A stretch of DNA of 64,000 nucleotides from Orientallactaga sibirica (Eukaryota; Chordata; Mammalia; Rodentia; Dipodidae). The notes under the pieces were generated by a model, which saw only the letters and a program-made list of their open reading frames with translations, was not told where the DNA came from and made no database searches. The translations under genes were made by a program, and so were the position numbers. Positions 10,621-22,329 of the stretch are shown piece after piece. Position 1 is the stretch's first letter. Each line of letters starts with the position of its first letter. The stretch is from positions 45,081,001 to 45,145,000 of the forward strand of contig JAEOAD010000012.1 of the NCBI GenBank assembly GCA_036365145.1. Direction: 5' to 3'.

Positions 10621-10919
10621 TTTCACATCTAGCTCAGCCTGAACAGATGGCACAAATGAGAATCTCTTCTGAGGAGGGTTCATCTGGATTTATAACCTAG
10701 TCTGTCTGATTTCTTTATTTGCTTTCAGATGGGTTAGAGCCAAACCCCATCTACATTCCCAGAGGCAGCAGGAAAAGGCTCATTAACAAAATGTTTGAAA
10801 TGACTGTATTTGCAATTTTATTTAAAAAAACCTATAAATTAGCAATACAATGAGTTCTATAGTACAACCTCACACAACCATGGACTCTGGGTCCACTAAA
10901 TGGATACTATACTTTTATT

Positions 10920-10943
10920 TTATTTAAAAAATTATTTTTATCT

Positions 10944-10977
<34 letters not shown>

Positions 10978-11131
10978 AAGAGGGCACGCCAGGGCCTCTA
11001 GCCACTGCAAATGAACTTCAGGTGCATGCCCCACCTTGTGCTTCTTCTGGTCTATGTGGGACCTGGAGAAGTGAATCTTGGTCCTTAGGCTTCTCAGGCA
11101 AATGCCTTAATCACTAAGCCATCTGTCAACT
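10920..11131 (-). repeat. Dip-like SINE with (GA)n tail
   Basis: Minus copy. The tail holds about 13 perfect GA units (10947-10973), and the head end is diverged ('gccatctgtcaac'). Confidence 0.9.
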
Positions 11132-11168
11132 TTCAGTATATTAAAATTATCTATTAAAAGTAAGTCTA

Positions 11169-11348
11169 GGGATGGAGAGATGGCTTAGCAGTTAAAGAGC
11201 ATGCCTGCAAAGCCTAAGGACCCCAGTTTGATTCTCCAGGTCCCACATAAGCCAGAGGCAGTGGCTAAAGGCCCTGGCATGCCCATTCTCACTCACCTTC
11301 TCTCTCTTTCCCTCTGTCTCTAATAAAGAAAGAAAAAAATCTTAAAAT
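11169..11348 (+). repeat. Dip-like SINE, internal deletion, with TSD
   Basis: Plus copy lacking the central 'gcatctggagttc' segment. TSD 'agtaagtct' at 11159-11167 and 11349-11357. Confidence 0.92.
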
Positions 11349-11412
11349 AGTAAGTCTGAAAAAAAATAGTTTCACATCAAATATTGACATGGTTTTTCTA
11401 TATGAAATAGAA

Positions 11413-11566
11413 ATGTGGGCGTGGTGGCGCATCCCTTTAATCCCAGCACTCAGGAGGTAGAGGTAGAAGGATCACGGTGATTTGAAAGCCACCCTGAGAC
11501 AACCTAGTGAATTCCAGGTCAGCATAAGCTAGAGTGAAACCCCACCTCTGAAAACCAAAAAGCAAA

Positions 11567-11570
<4 letters not shown>
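11413..11570 (+). repeat. B1 SINE
   Basis: Plus copy starting 'gtgggcgtggtggcgc', ending in an A-rich stretch that runs into a CA array. Confidence 0.92.
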
Positions 11571-11571
<1 letters not shown>

Positions 11572-11607
<36 letters not shown>

Positions 11608-11630
11608 CACAAACAACAACAACAACAACA
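11572..11630. repeat. (CA)17 plus (AAC)n simple repeats
   Basis: A CA array (11572-11606) followed by AAC units and poly(A), all within the extended tail of the preceding B1. Confidence 0.93.
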
Positions 11631-11653
11631 AAAAAAAAAAAAACAGAATTTTT

Positions 11654-11805
11654 TGCCGGGCGTGGTGGCACATGCCTTTAATCCCAGCACTTGGGTAGGA
11701 GTTTAGCCTTGATTTCAAGACCACCCTGAGACTACAGAGTGAATTCCAGGTCAGCCTGTGCTAGAGTGAGACCCTACCTTGAACAACAAAAAAAAAAAAA
11801 AAAAA
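11654..11805 (+). repeat. B1 SINE
   Basis: Plus copy with a near-consensus start 'gccgggcgtggtggcac' and a 17-A tail. It is less diverged than the neighbouring B1. Confidence 0.95.
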
Positions 11806-12180
11806 TGAAATGTGACACTTTCTCAATTCTTAAATTAGCCAATTGCAACCCAAACCTTTTCAGAATATCTCTGTATAACAGATAGTCTAGAGATTTGGAA
11901 ATAAAGATTAGATTGGAAATAAAATCTGAAGCTAACATATTTTAGCTCTGTAAAATATTTCACATGTCCTTTTTATGTTTTTCACTCATTCAAATTTTAT
12001 GTTTATAGACTGAATTTTATTATTGCTATTTCAAGCACTTTAATATATTTTGCTATGCTGTATGATACATGATAAATTTATGAGGAAATGAGATTATAAT
12101 TTGATTATATTCTAGAGGTAGTAATTTTACCTTTGGATTAATGAAAGTAGCTTTTTCTATTTTACCAGAAGTAATTCTTT
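11806..12180. other. Unannotated AT-rich sequence
   Basis: Low-GC sequence without recognised repeats or coding signal. Confidence 0.45.
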
Positions 12181-12193
12181 TAAAGCCATAATC

Positions 12194-12422
12194 ATTTTTG
12201 ATATTTTGTATATTTATTTATTTGAGAGATAGAGAGAAGGAGAGAGAGAGAAAGGAAGAGGCGGATAGAGAGGGAGAGATAGACAATAGGCATGGCAAGG
12301 CCTCCAGCCACTGCAAACGAACTCCAGATGCATGTCCCTCCTTGTGCATTTGGCTTATGTGGGTACTGAGGAATCAAATCTAGGTGCAAGTGCCTTAACT
12401 GCTAAGCCATCTCTGCAGCCCC
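12194..12422 (-). repeat. Dip-like SINE with 13-bp TSD
   Basis: Minus copy flanked by perfect 'taaagccataatc' at 12181-12193 and 12423-12435. It has a long GA-rich tail. Confidence 0.95.
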
Positions 12423-12435
12423 TAAAGCCATAATC

Positions 12436-12815
12436 CTTATACATAGGTAATAATCCTACATTTTAAAGAATTACATCTGGCTATAATAATGGAATACTTC
12501 ATCGAATCAACCCTAAAATTTCCACAATGACTATAGGTCAATAACCAAATCAAGCACAAGAATGTGCCTGAGCTCTCAGAATCTTCTCACATGGTCCAGC
12601 TTTTGCCCATGTTCTTTCTATTAGTTTCTCATTCATTCTCTTCTGTTTTATCATTTTTCTTCTTCAAGGATTTCCTCTGCTTGGCAGTCAACATATGAAA
12701 CATAAAGACCATAGCTCCCTGATTCGATATGCTAGAATTCACCCATTTTGTTCTATCTTGCTTCCAATTTGAAAATTCTCTGGCAAACATTGGCTCAGGC
12801 TTTATTACCTTCCAG
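12436..12815. other. Unannotated unique sequence
   Basis: No repeat or gene recognised. Confidence 0.45.
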
Positions 12816-13066
12816 TTTTTACTTATTCATTTTATTTTAGAGAGAGAGAGGGAGGGAGGGAGAGGGAGAGGGAGATGGAGAATTGGTATGCCAGTGCCTC
12901 AGCCACTGCAATTGAGCTCCAGATGCTTGTGCCAGCTAGTGGGCATGTGTGACCTTGTTCTTGCCTCACCTTTTTACGTCTGGCTCATGTGGGATCTGGA
13001 GAGTCGAACATGGGTCCTTAGGCTTCGCAGGTAAGCACCTTAACCATTAAGCCATCTCTCCAGCCC
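12816..13066 (-). repeat. Dip-like SINE, longer subfamily
   Basis: Minus copy with an extra internal block ('gtgtgaccttgttcttgcct') at the place where the long subfamily (25425, 33331, 36372, 46925) has its extra segment. It may be an older member. Confidence 0.85.
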
Positions 13067-13298
13067 TCACCTTTCCACTCTTAATCAACTTTGGCCAGGG
13101 AGACGTCTACTGAGACAATTGGGATTTCTGGTAGAACCTATCAACAATGGAGAATGGCCATGGCCATGTTGAACAAAACAACTGCCCTACATCAGCAGCC
13201 ACTGCAATAGAAAGAATAACAAAAGGGTTTCCCATGGAGTGATGAAATTACTTGTTGATTTAATCACAGGTTAATTAACTATTAAAAGTATCAGTTTC

Positions 13299-13491
13299 AG
13301 GGGCTAAGAAGATGGGTCAGTGTAAAGCACTTGACATTCAAGCATAAGTACCTGAGTTCAGATTCCCAAACTCATGTAAAAGCTAGAAGTTGTGACATGC
13401 TTCTGTAATGAGTGAGGTGGGAGGCAGAGACAGGAGAATTTCCTAGAACCTCGTGGATCAGCTCATCTTATGAATGCAGTGAGCAAGAATC

Positions 13492-13530
<39 letters not shown>

Positions 13531-13690
13531 TCCTGCTTCCAACAAGGTGAATGGTAAATACCAACACTCAAAAGTTGTCCTCTGACCTGTAGATGTGCAT
13601 CATGGAATGAGCACTCCTGCATACATACCCACACATACACATACATGCACACATACATGCATATGCACATACACACATACAACATAAAAA
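13299..13690 (+). repeat. B3-like SINE with (GA)n and CA-rich arrays
   Basis: B2-type head ('gggctaagaagatgggtcag'), middle 'gaggcagagacaggagaatt', a GA array at 13494-13527, 'gtcctctgacc', then a CA/CATA-rich end at 13618-13682. Confidence 0.78.
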
Positions 13691-14288
13691 ATCAATTTTC
13701 TTATAAGAAGGTTACAAGCATTATTACGAGCTTATTTTAATAATTCTGTTAAAGACTCTGTTACTTTGCTGATGTGTATCATACCATGGTCAATTTTAGT
13801 TGCCTTGTGGGACACTCCAGTGCAAAATTGAGTGAGCAGGGGGGCATTTGAGTTGCCAGTACATTCACTTCATGTTTGCTTCCCTTTACTAAGGGATTAA
13901 GAAATGGAAGTTCATCTTGCTGTCTTCCCTGAAACCACAGAGACCCAGCCACTCAGTTCTAGTGAGCAGGATATACGTGGATATATAGTGCTATCCACTC
14001 TATTCATTACACCTGCCTGGAATGCTGGCTGGATTCCTGAGGGGCATCAGTCCTGCTAATGATAAAGTAAGGAATGAGGAGAAAATGAGAAACCATGAAC
14101 TGCTTATGCTCAGAGTTCTTGAGTACAAGGCAAATAAATTCTTTCCCTTATGTAAGCCATTCTATAGTATTATTCTGAAATTCACAGCTGAATATAACCC
14201 ACTGGATATATCCATGCTAGCTTAAGAAAAATAGCAAATACAAGGCAAGTCTGGGCACTTCAGGGTCGACAAGCTTTACTGCTGATTT
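13691..14288. other. Unannotated unique sequence
   Basis: No repeat or gene recognised. Confidence 0.4.
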
Positions 14289-14790
14289 TAACCCTTGTCG
14301 TGGTCAATCTTATGTATCAACGGACCCACAGAATATCCAAATATCTGTTTAGAAATTATTCTGAGACCTGCAAGGTCTTTTATGAATGATATCATCATAT
14401 GTATTAATGACTGATTGAAACAGCTAATGTGCCCTAATGTGAGTGGGCTTCATTCAGCCAACTGAAGACAAAGACAGGAACAGAATAGAAAGACAGAGTC
14501 AGAGGAAATCACTCCTGCCTACACTGAGAAGTAAGAGTTGGGTATTGCCTTTTGGGGACTTGCAAAGAAAATCCTGCCAGGTTTCAAACTGGGATTTGCA
14601 CTATTGGCTTTCCTGGTTCTCAGACTTTGGGGCTCAAACTGAAATTGTATCATCAGTTTTCGTGGATCCAAAGTTTCCTGACTACAAATCTTAGAAATGT
14701 TTAATCTCTATAACCACGTGGGCCAAATCCTTCTCCCAGAATAAATATATATAATATACATTATCATATACATTATCATAATTATCATAT
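14289..14790 (+). repeat. Ancient LTR-like repeat, family not named
   Basis: Shows the same ordered words as 31985-32365 in decayed form: a 'gtgggc.tcattcagccaact' block, a 'ttggctttcctggttctcag' block and a 'gggccaaatccttctcccag' block before 'aataaatatat'. This is an old mammalian repeat pattern that I recall but cannot name with confidence. Confidence 0.5.
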
Positions 14791-14874
14791 AAAATATATG
14801 ATAATCTCCCATTTTCTTTGGAGGTCACTGACTATGTAGTTAAGGTTTAAGAAAGGATTAAGTTAAGGATCTGA

Positions 14875-15235
14875 TAATGGCAAAAATTATCATGTTCTAC
14901 GTTATGTGGATAAGCCCAGTATAATCACAAGCAGTTTCATAAGAGGAGATGGGAGGGTCAGAGCCAGGGACAGAAGATGTGAGTATGGAAACAGAACTGA
15001 GAGAGGAAAGCAGATGTTCTGTGGTTGACTTTGAGCATGGAAGAAGGGGCCAGGAGCTAAGGAATAGAAGTAGCTTACAAATACAAGACAAGACATGAAA
15101 TTCATTCTTCCCTCATCCCTCCAAGAGTATTAAAGCCCCATTTTGGATTTCTGACCCCCATAATTATGAACAATAAACTACACTACATTGTGTATAGTAA
15201 TTTGCTAAAGCAAATACAGAAAACTAACACAAGGC
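14875..15235 (+). repeat. MaLR/MLT1-like LTR remnant
   Basis: Words in order: 'taatcacaag', 'gggagggtcagagccaggga', 'gaagaaggggccaggagc', 'ttttggatttctgacccc', 'acaataaact' and terminal 'gaaaactaacac'. These match the 3' part of an old MaLR-type LTR. Confidence 0.55.
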
Positions 15236-15709
15236 TTTAGTTAGCAATAGTATTGACACAACTGGACTCTTACAAGGGTTCTCAAGGAATCATGTACCTC
15301 TAATCACCCCTGAATCTATTCATGACTCTACAGGGACATCACAAGGCTGTGCCCTATCCCATAGATTAAAATTTCCCTGTCTCATAAATTAAGAAAACCA
15401 ATGTAGACTCAATGGAAAATTTAGATTCTCTAACCCAAAACTAATTTTTGAAGTTATCTACTCTTTCAGATGTATGACTAGGTCATGTTTATTGAGTGGA
15501 AATTTCATTTGTGTGACATTTAATATAGAACTCTCCAAATACGTGATTAATTCTTGAAGATCAGATATTACCTCATTATCAGATTTACAGAAAGTAGCCA
15601 TGTAATTATAAAGCAGCTATTTTCAGCCTACTCTGCCAGGTTATTTCTCTGCCAAGTCATTATGCCCTAGGAGACAACACGTGACATTATCAAAGACAAG
15701 TTGAATCTT
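15236..15709. other. Unannotated unique sequence
   Basis: No repeat or gene recognised. Confidence 0.45.
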
Positions 15710-16006
15710 GTGAGCAATCAGTTCAGATAATTGCATCTTTATTATTGACAGTTCCCTTAGGAATTTGGGGTCTCAAGATCTGCCCTGCTCTGGGACTGCA
15801 ATTCATTAAGGTTTCCTTCCAGAGCCAGTTTTAATTAAACCGTGCCCCTTTTCTTTTAAGCATCCATAGTTAATTTTTCTCAGCAGGTCACAGTGATGGT
15901 AGAAAGCCAGCTGTTGAATTAATCTGAGACCCCCTTCTTGCTTGTCACTTCAAGGAACCCCCCTCTTGGTTTCCAAGGTCAGTAATTTGTTTAGCTGACT
16001 GTGCAT
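15710..16006. promoter_or_regulatory. Candidate conserved non-coding element
   Basis: Repeat-free block with homeodomain-like words ('ttttaattaaacc', 'ttgaattaatctg') and balanced composition, ending where a Dip-like SINE inserted. The call rests only on sequence character, and conservation was not tested. Confidence 0.25.
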
Positions 16007-16021
16007 AAAGGTGTGTCTTCT

Positions 16022-16248
16022 GGACTGGAGAGATGACTTAGTGGTTAAGGTGCTTGCCTATGAAGCCTAAAGACCCAGGGTTCGACTCTACAGGTCCCAT
16101 GTAAGGCAGATACACAGAGATGCAAGCACACAAGGTTGCAAATGTACACAAGGGGCACATGTGTCTGGAGTTCCATTACAGTGGTTAGAGGCCCTGGCAC
16201 ACCAGTTCTCTCTTTCTCTCTCTCTCTTACTGTCTCTCTCTTTCTGAT
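16022..16248 (+). repeat. Dip-like SINE
   Basis: Plus copy with B-box 'ggttcgactc' and an internal duplication-like stretch ('tacacagagatgcaagcacac'). Imperfect TSD 'aaaggtgtgtcttct' at 16007-16021 and 'aaaagtgtatcttct' at 16249-16263. Confidence 0.92.
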
Positions 16249-16263
16249 AAAAAGTGTATCTTC

Positions 16264-16479
16264 TTTATCACTAAAAGAAAACCAAAAGAATAAAGAAAGG
16301 AAAAGAAAGATGATTAGTGTCTCTCCTTGCATCCTTTAGGAAATAAAACCAGTATCTGGGGACATCCATAAACTGATACCATGTGTGTGAAAGTCATACT
16401 AGCAACAATTAAATGACTTTAATGTTCTAAATATAGATTAATTTTGACTTTCTTCATTCTGAAATTAGACTGCCTTGGG
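16264..16479. other. Unannotated unique sequence
   Basis: AT-rich, with no recognised element. Confidence 0.4.
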
Positions 16480-16745
16480 ATTGGTATGATGCCATGATAT
16501 GATAGACATATTTCTGGATGATTGAAACTTTTTCATCCATTTTTCAGTGGGATTCTTAACAGCTGTCATTATTTTGTACACAAAGTGAAATGGGTTTGTT
16601 TATTTGTAGCTTGTTTTCACTGATAAGCAAGCATGCACCATTAGCACCTCTCTGATTTGTATCATCAGCTTTCAGAGCGATAACTTGGTCTCAGCCATAT
16701 AGGTTCTCCCTTATGGTGGATTTCAAAAAGTCTTTGTTCAGCCAG
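16480..16745. promoter_or_regulatory. Candidate conserved non-coding element
   Basis: Repeat-free block with E-box-like 'acagctgtca', forkhead-like 'tttgtttatttg' and 'gcacctctctgatttg'. This is an inference from sequence texture only. Confidence 0.22.
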
Positions 16746-16915
16746 AAATCTAATAAGTATTCATTGAGTGTCTTTTTTTTGTGTGTGAAAGATCTAGGAG
16801 CAGATGCTGCATAGAATATGACATTGTGTAAAATGGGATCTATTTTCTGGGGCATCACTGTGGTAAGTCATAAGTGTTGACTCTAAGCCTGGGGACTCCT
16901 CATTTCACTTACCTC
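16746..16915 (+). repeat. Possible L2/MIR remnant
   Basis: 'aagtattcattgagtgtct' followed by 'gatctaggagcagatg' resembles the ancient '...tattgagtgcctactatgtgc...' end of L2/MIR-type repeats. Highly decayed. Confidence 0.4.
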
Positions 16916-17055
16916 CCCCAGTGCAATGTTTGCAAGAAAAGACTTGATACCTAAAAGTCTGAAGCAATGATAATTATTTCAGAATCATGGTATAGTCACG
17001 AGGTAATTTTAGACACAAGCAGACAATAGGTATAAAGAGCAAAGCAATGTCACAA

Positions 17056-18258
17056 GACACACATTTAAAAGAAAAGATGTAAAAGAAAATTCAGTAAGTG
17101 ATTGGTCATATATATAGTAACTTACAAAGATAAAATAAAAGAAGGGCAGGGGGAGGGTCAATCAAAATTCAAGATAGTCTGAATAAGACTTATGTAAACC
17201 TACTTTTTTGAATAATGGCACATCCAGAATCTATAGATTGTTACCAGAAATTTTCAGTGCCTGGGATGGGATACCTTCCAGTGAGTTGTTGGCCAAGGAG
17301 GTCCCTGTAGCTTCCAAAACATTAAAGGTTATTGCCAAGGCCCTTGGTTTCCCTTGAGAAAAAGATGGTAAAACCCTATTGTGAAGACATCTCTTGCCTG
17401 AAAGGTCACTGAGAAAGCAAGCTGGTGAGAAAGCAACTTTCTCCCTATAGACCAGCCAACTGAAAGCTGGAAAAAGCTGACTGCATGCAGCCATATGGGA
17501 GACAGAAGTCATCAGCAGTGAAAACAGTGGGCACTGGAAAATTCAAGTTTAGCTAGACAGGCCCAATGACCAAACGGGTGCAATAGTGGCATGTCTGCTC
17601 TTGGGGAAACCAACTGCTCCCTAATTGGACTGAAGGCCCTCTCTATGGGAGGGAATACATACCTGGTACTGAAAAAACTAATCAAAAGTCTATGGCAGGG
17701 GAGGTCATGAGCCTTAGGGGTATAAAGCATACTCTTGTCTGGCTAAATGTATATATTATTCCCACCAAGCTGACCTGAAAGCACTACACTTAATGTTCAT
17801 ATTCACATATTAATGCTACTCTCACTTCTGGTTAGAGAAGCTTCTCTTTTCAGATGGCGGTGACCACTGGGATGACCCAAAAGACAACATAGTGCTGAGA
17901 AGAAGGGACAGAGGAGTGTCTAGCACTAAAACATCTCTGTCACACCCTACAAGGCTCAGAGTCCATTGTGGAAGAGTGGGTGGAAAGAATGTAAGAGCCA
18001 AAGGAAGGCTACGACTCCTTACAATGCACCTGTCCAGACAGAAATTGGCCTCGATATCCATGACCTTGCAGTGACTAGCAATACCTTTGCAAGACCTTCA
18101 TAATAGGAGAAAAAAGATGATGACATCAAATTAAAAGAGAGACTAATGGAGAGAGGGAGGGGATATGACAGAGAGTGGAGTTCTGAAGGGGAATGGGGGG
18201 AGGGGAGGGAAATATCATGGTTTATTGTCTGTAAGTATAGAAGTTGTCAATAAAAAAT
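17056..18258 (+). mobile_element. L1 3' end (type A), about 1.2 kb
   Basis: The longest type A L1 3' UTR copy here. From 17451 it aligns by eye with 5701-6518 almost throughout. Upstream it continues with 'gggcagggggagggtcaatc' and 'gatgggataccttccagtga', typical of rodent L1 3' regions. It has a G-run tract at 18188-18209 and ends 'gttgtcaataaaaaa'. Confidence 0.82.
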
Positions 18259-18564
18259 TTTTAACAAACTAGTTTTTACTTCATTTTTTTAAAATGCATG
18301 TAACTACTTAGAAGCAAAAATTAAATGTCAAATAATTATTCAGTGTAGATGAAACAGAGGAGTTTCTTCAACACTATGACTTATTGAAACTGGTACAAGA
18401 TAAAAATCTGAAAGGGCCTGAATGTACTTAGGAAGGTAACATCCTTTCTTCAGATGAAACACCAGGCTCCTATAGTTTCACTGGTAAATTCTGGTAAAGT
18501 AAGGAATACTTTTTTTTTAAAGTATCATATATAAGTTTACATTCCTTAAGAAAAATATTAACAA

Positions 18565-18720
18565 GCTAGGCATGGTGGCATATGCATTTAATCCCAGCAC
18601 TTGGGAGGCAGATATGGAAGGCAGAGCTAGGAGGATCACAGTGAGTTTGAGGCCATCCTGAGACTACACAGTGAATTCCAGGCCAGCTTGGGCTAGAGCA
18701 AGACCCTACCTGGAAAAACC
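18565..18720 (+). repeat. B1 SINE nested in old L1
   Basis: Plus copy 'gctaggcatggtggcatatg' with an interior duplication 'aggcagatatggaaggcaga' and a short A tail running into TA repeats. Confidence 0.92.
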
Positions 18721-18989
18721 TATATATATATATTCAAATCTAATTATCTATTTCAGTCTCTATCTACTTATGATAATATATAATGATAAGGAGGATTTAT
18801 CAACATTCAAAAATCACCATGCTTTTCCATATTTTCAGTAAAGGAGAAAAATCATAATTGCATCAATAGAAGCAGAATAAGATTGCTAAAAATCAATGTT
18901 CATCCTTGCCAAAAACTCAGCAAAGTAACACTAGGCAGGGAACTTCTTCAACGTGATAGAGCATAATGCATAATAAAGAGTATTATTTT

Positions 18990-19175
18990 AAAAAATATTA
19001 CTTATTTATTTGAGAGAGAGAAAGAGGTAGATAGAGAGAATGGGTGGGCCAGGGCCTCTGGCTACTGCAAATGAACTCCAGATACATGCACCACCTTGTG
19101 CATCTGGCTTACGTAGGTACTGGAGAATTGAACCTGGGTCCCTTGGCCTCAACCACTAAGCCATCTCTCCAGCCC
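18990..19175 (-). repeat. Dip-like SINE nested in old L1
   Basis: Minus copy with near-TSD 'aagagtattatt' before (18976-18987) and 'aagagcatcattatt' after (19176-19190), interrupting the L1 RT region. Confidence 0.93.
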
Positions 19176-19394
19176 AAGAGCATCATTATTAAATACTTTT
19201 GATTACATTTCTTCTAGCATTGTAAATCAAGCAAAGATTCACTTTTACTTATAATTATTTTGAAGGCCCTTGAAATTAAAAAGAGAAAATTTTAAATGCA
19301 GGTTTGGAAAGATATAAGAGCTTTTCTATTTGTAGATGACATGACTCCAGGATTAATAAATATAAAGCTCATATACATAAATAAGTTGCATTTC

Positions 19395-19757
19395 TACATC
19401 TTCCTGTCAACTTGAATAGATTTAGTATCACCTAGAACATTGGGCAGGTATACCTCTTGGTGTGTCTGTGAGGGCATTGCTGGAGAGGATTAACCAAGGA
19501 AGGAAGAACCACGTTAAATGTGGATGGCACCATTCCATGGGCCATGTGCAGGACAGAATAAAAGGCAGAGGGAAAAGCAGGTAAGCTGTGGCATTCTTCT
19601 GCCCTCTGCTTCCTGGCTGCCTGATGTTAACTGTTTTGCTTTACCATGCCTCCTTCCCTGTCATGATGGGCTGAATCTTGTAAAACTGTCAGCAAAATCA
19701 ATCTTACTTTAAAGTATATATTACAGGTATTTTGAGCACAGTGACAAAAATAATTAA
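19395..19757 (+). mobile_element. MaLR-type solo LTR nested in old L1
   Basis: Recognisable MaLR order: 'cctgtcaacttgaatagatt', 'gtgtgtctgtgagggc', 'ggcaccattccatgggc', 'ctctgcttcctggctgcc', 'gtcatgatgggctgaatc' and 'aggtattttgagcacagtga'. It interrupts the L1 just after the FVDDM box. Confidence 0.82.
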
Positions 19758-19787
19758 TAGAATGAGCAGTAAAAAGTTAGCAAAATA

Positions 19788-19980
19788 GGGCTGGAGAGAT
19801 GGCTCAGCTGTTGAGGCTCTTGCTGAAAAAAGCTTAACAATGTGGGTTCGACTCCCCAGTACCCACATAAATCCAGAAGCACGGAGTGGCAAATGTGTCT
19901 GGAGTTCATTTGCAGTGAGAAGAGGCCCTGACATCTCTCTCTCCCCTTGCAAATAAGTAAATAAATAAATATTTAAAAAA
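19788..19980 (+). repeat. Dip-like SINE nested in old L1
   Basis: Plus copy with B-box 'gggttcgactcccc' and tail 'aaataagtaaataaataaat'. Confidence 0.93.
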
Positions 19981-20111
19981 ATTAAAAATGACACTTATTT
20001 TAAAAAGTTAGAAATATAAAACATTTCAATGACAATATTAAAACAACTAAAAATATCAACTTTCTTGAAATAAGATGTGCAAGACTTCTTTACAGAACAC
20101 TAAAATTAAAA

Positions 20112-20336
20112 ATATATATTTTATTTATTTGAGAAAGAGAGATAGATGAGAGAAAAGAAAGTAAGAGAGAGACTATGAATATGAATGAGCATGCCAGGGC
20201 CTCCTACCACTGCAAACAAACTTCAGACATATGTGCCACTTTGTACATCTGGCTTTGTGTGGGCACTGGGAAACTGAACCCAGGCCGTCAGATTTTTCAA
20301 GAAAGCACTTTAACCACAGAGCCATTTCTCCAAGCC
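20112..20336 (-). repeat. Dip-like SINE nested in old L1
   Basis: Minus copy with a long GA/AT tail; head end 'ccatttctccaagcc' on plus. Confidence 0.92.
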
Positions 20337-20554
20337 GGAAAACTAAAAATTTTTACCGAGATTAATTTAAAGTAATAAAAAGAGACATATACATTGAGCA
20401 TAAATGCAGCTTCCAACATTTCAAAGATGTTTGTTTCCTCTTAACAGACGACCAGGAAGACCTCTTATGCAACTTTACAAGCTGATTCCAAAATTTTGGT
20501 GAGAATGGCAATGTCCCAAAACCATCAACACAGTTGTGAAAAGAAACAACAAAG

Positions 20555-20769
20555 GGAGGCTGGAGAGGTAGCTTAATGGTTAAGGCACTTGCCTGAAAAG
20601 CCAAGGACCCAGGTTCAATTCCCAGGACCTACACAAGCCAGATGCACATGGCATGAGCATTTGGAGTTTGTTTGCAGTGGCTGGAGGCCCTGGTGTACCC
20701 ATTCTCTCTCTCTCACTCTTTCTCTCTCTCTCTCTCTAAATAAATAAATAAAATATTTTTTAAGAAAGC
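20555..20769 (+). repeat. Dip-like SINE nested in old L1, 14-bp TSD
   Basis: Plus copy bounded by perfect 'aaaagaaacaacaa' at 20539-20552 and 20770-20783. Confidence 0.95.
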
Positions 20770-21090
20770 AAAAGAAACAACAAGGTCCATGATTTGCTCA
20801 ACTTGATAGTGAGGCTTATTAGAAGTTTATACTAATGAACAAAAGGAATAGACAAACATACAAACAGAACATAGTAGAGAAGAGCAGTGGAGAACTATCA
20901 AAACTGGAACCAATGACTGGGTAAATGGCACAATTATTGGGAAACATATCAGAATCTTAACATTCTGCCTCTTAACCCCCCCAAAACCACCTCCCACTAG
21001 ACCTTAGACTTAAATATGACAAGACAAAAAACCTTAAATTTCTAAAGGAAGACATAGAAGACTATTTTTAAGATCAAGACTTCTCTTTCT

Positions 21091-21181
21091 CTCTCTCTCT
21101 TTTTTTTTTTTGAGACAGGGTCTTACAATGTAGCTCAGGTTAGCCCGGAAAACAGTTACAGGTGTGCACCTCCATGTCTGC
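21091..21181 (-). repeat. Degraded B1-like fragment
   Basis: T-run then 'gagacagggtcttacaatgt' and 'acaggtgtgcacctccatgt', i.e. a minus B1 with the centre deleted. Confidence 0.6.
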
Positions 21182-21359
21182 TGATCTAAGTCATTTCTTA
21201 AACAAGGAACAAATGATACTAACCATCCAGGAAGAGATAAAAATTTTGGGTTATTTTCTGAGAATATTTTTTATCAAAACACATTTTCAGAGCATAGAAA
21301 TTAGAGATATTTGTGAAACACATAACTGATTAAAAGCTTGTATCTAACATACATATTTA

Positions 21360-21590
21360 AGGTCTGAGATTGCTCAGTGGTTAAATGCACTTGCTTCCAG
21401 GTCTGATGGCTTAGGTTCAATTCCCCAATGCCCACACAAAGCCAGATGCATGGGGTGGTACATGCATCTGGAGTTCGTTTGCAGTGGCAGGAGGCCCTGG
21501 CATGCCCATACTCACTCTTTTTCTGTCTGACTCTTTCTGTCTCCCTTTCTTAAATAAATAAATAAATAAATAAATTTAAATACATATATA
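21360..21590 (+). repeat. Dip-like SINE nested in old L1
   Basis: Plus copy; head diverged ('ggtctgagattgctcagtgg'), body well matched, tail of about six AAAT units. Confidence 0.9.
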
Positions 21591-22329
21591 AAAACTCTTC
21601 AAGTCGTTTTAAAAAAGAATAGGCACTATTGTATAAAAATGGGCAAAAGACTTAAACATTTCACAAAATAAAATGTCCAAATGGTCAACAAATAAAGAAG
21701 TGATACTCAACTTTATCAATGAAATGCAAAATTAGTTTTGAGTTGTTTGATACCTTTATAAACCCATGTAAATGGTTACACTAAGAAGATTAATACTAGG
21801 TATTAATAGGTGCATAGAACACATGGACTCTCATACACTGTTGACTTGAATGTAAATTATTTCAACCTCTTTGGCATAAAACTAGGCATATACCCAATGT
21901 AAATGTATGTATATATAGAGTCAAAAATGCACACCAGGAAGTTTACATAGCAATATTACCTGTAGTTGCCCAAATTGAGAACCATCTCAAGTGTTCATGC
22001 ATGACAAAATGAGTAAATATGGAACATTCAAATCATGAAATAATATACAGAAATAAAGATTAATTAATCCCAGCTACATTTAATGGTAATAAGGGATCTC
22101 ATAATATTGAGCAAAAGAGGCTATATAGAAAATAATATATACTGCAGGCATTTATATAGCATCTGAAAACAGGCAAAATCAAACTACCATGTTCAGAAAT
22201 GCTTTTCTGGGTACAAAATCATATTTTAAAAAAAAAGGAATAATTGCCATAGACGCAAGCATAGTTTCTCTTTTGTCTGGTCGTGACTGGAAAGTGAAGT
22301 GAAGTGAGAGGACACATGATGTAGGAGAT

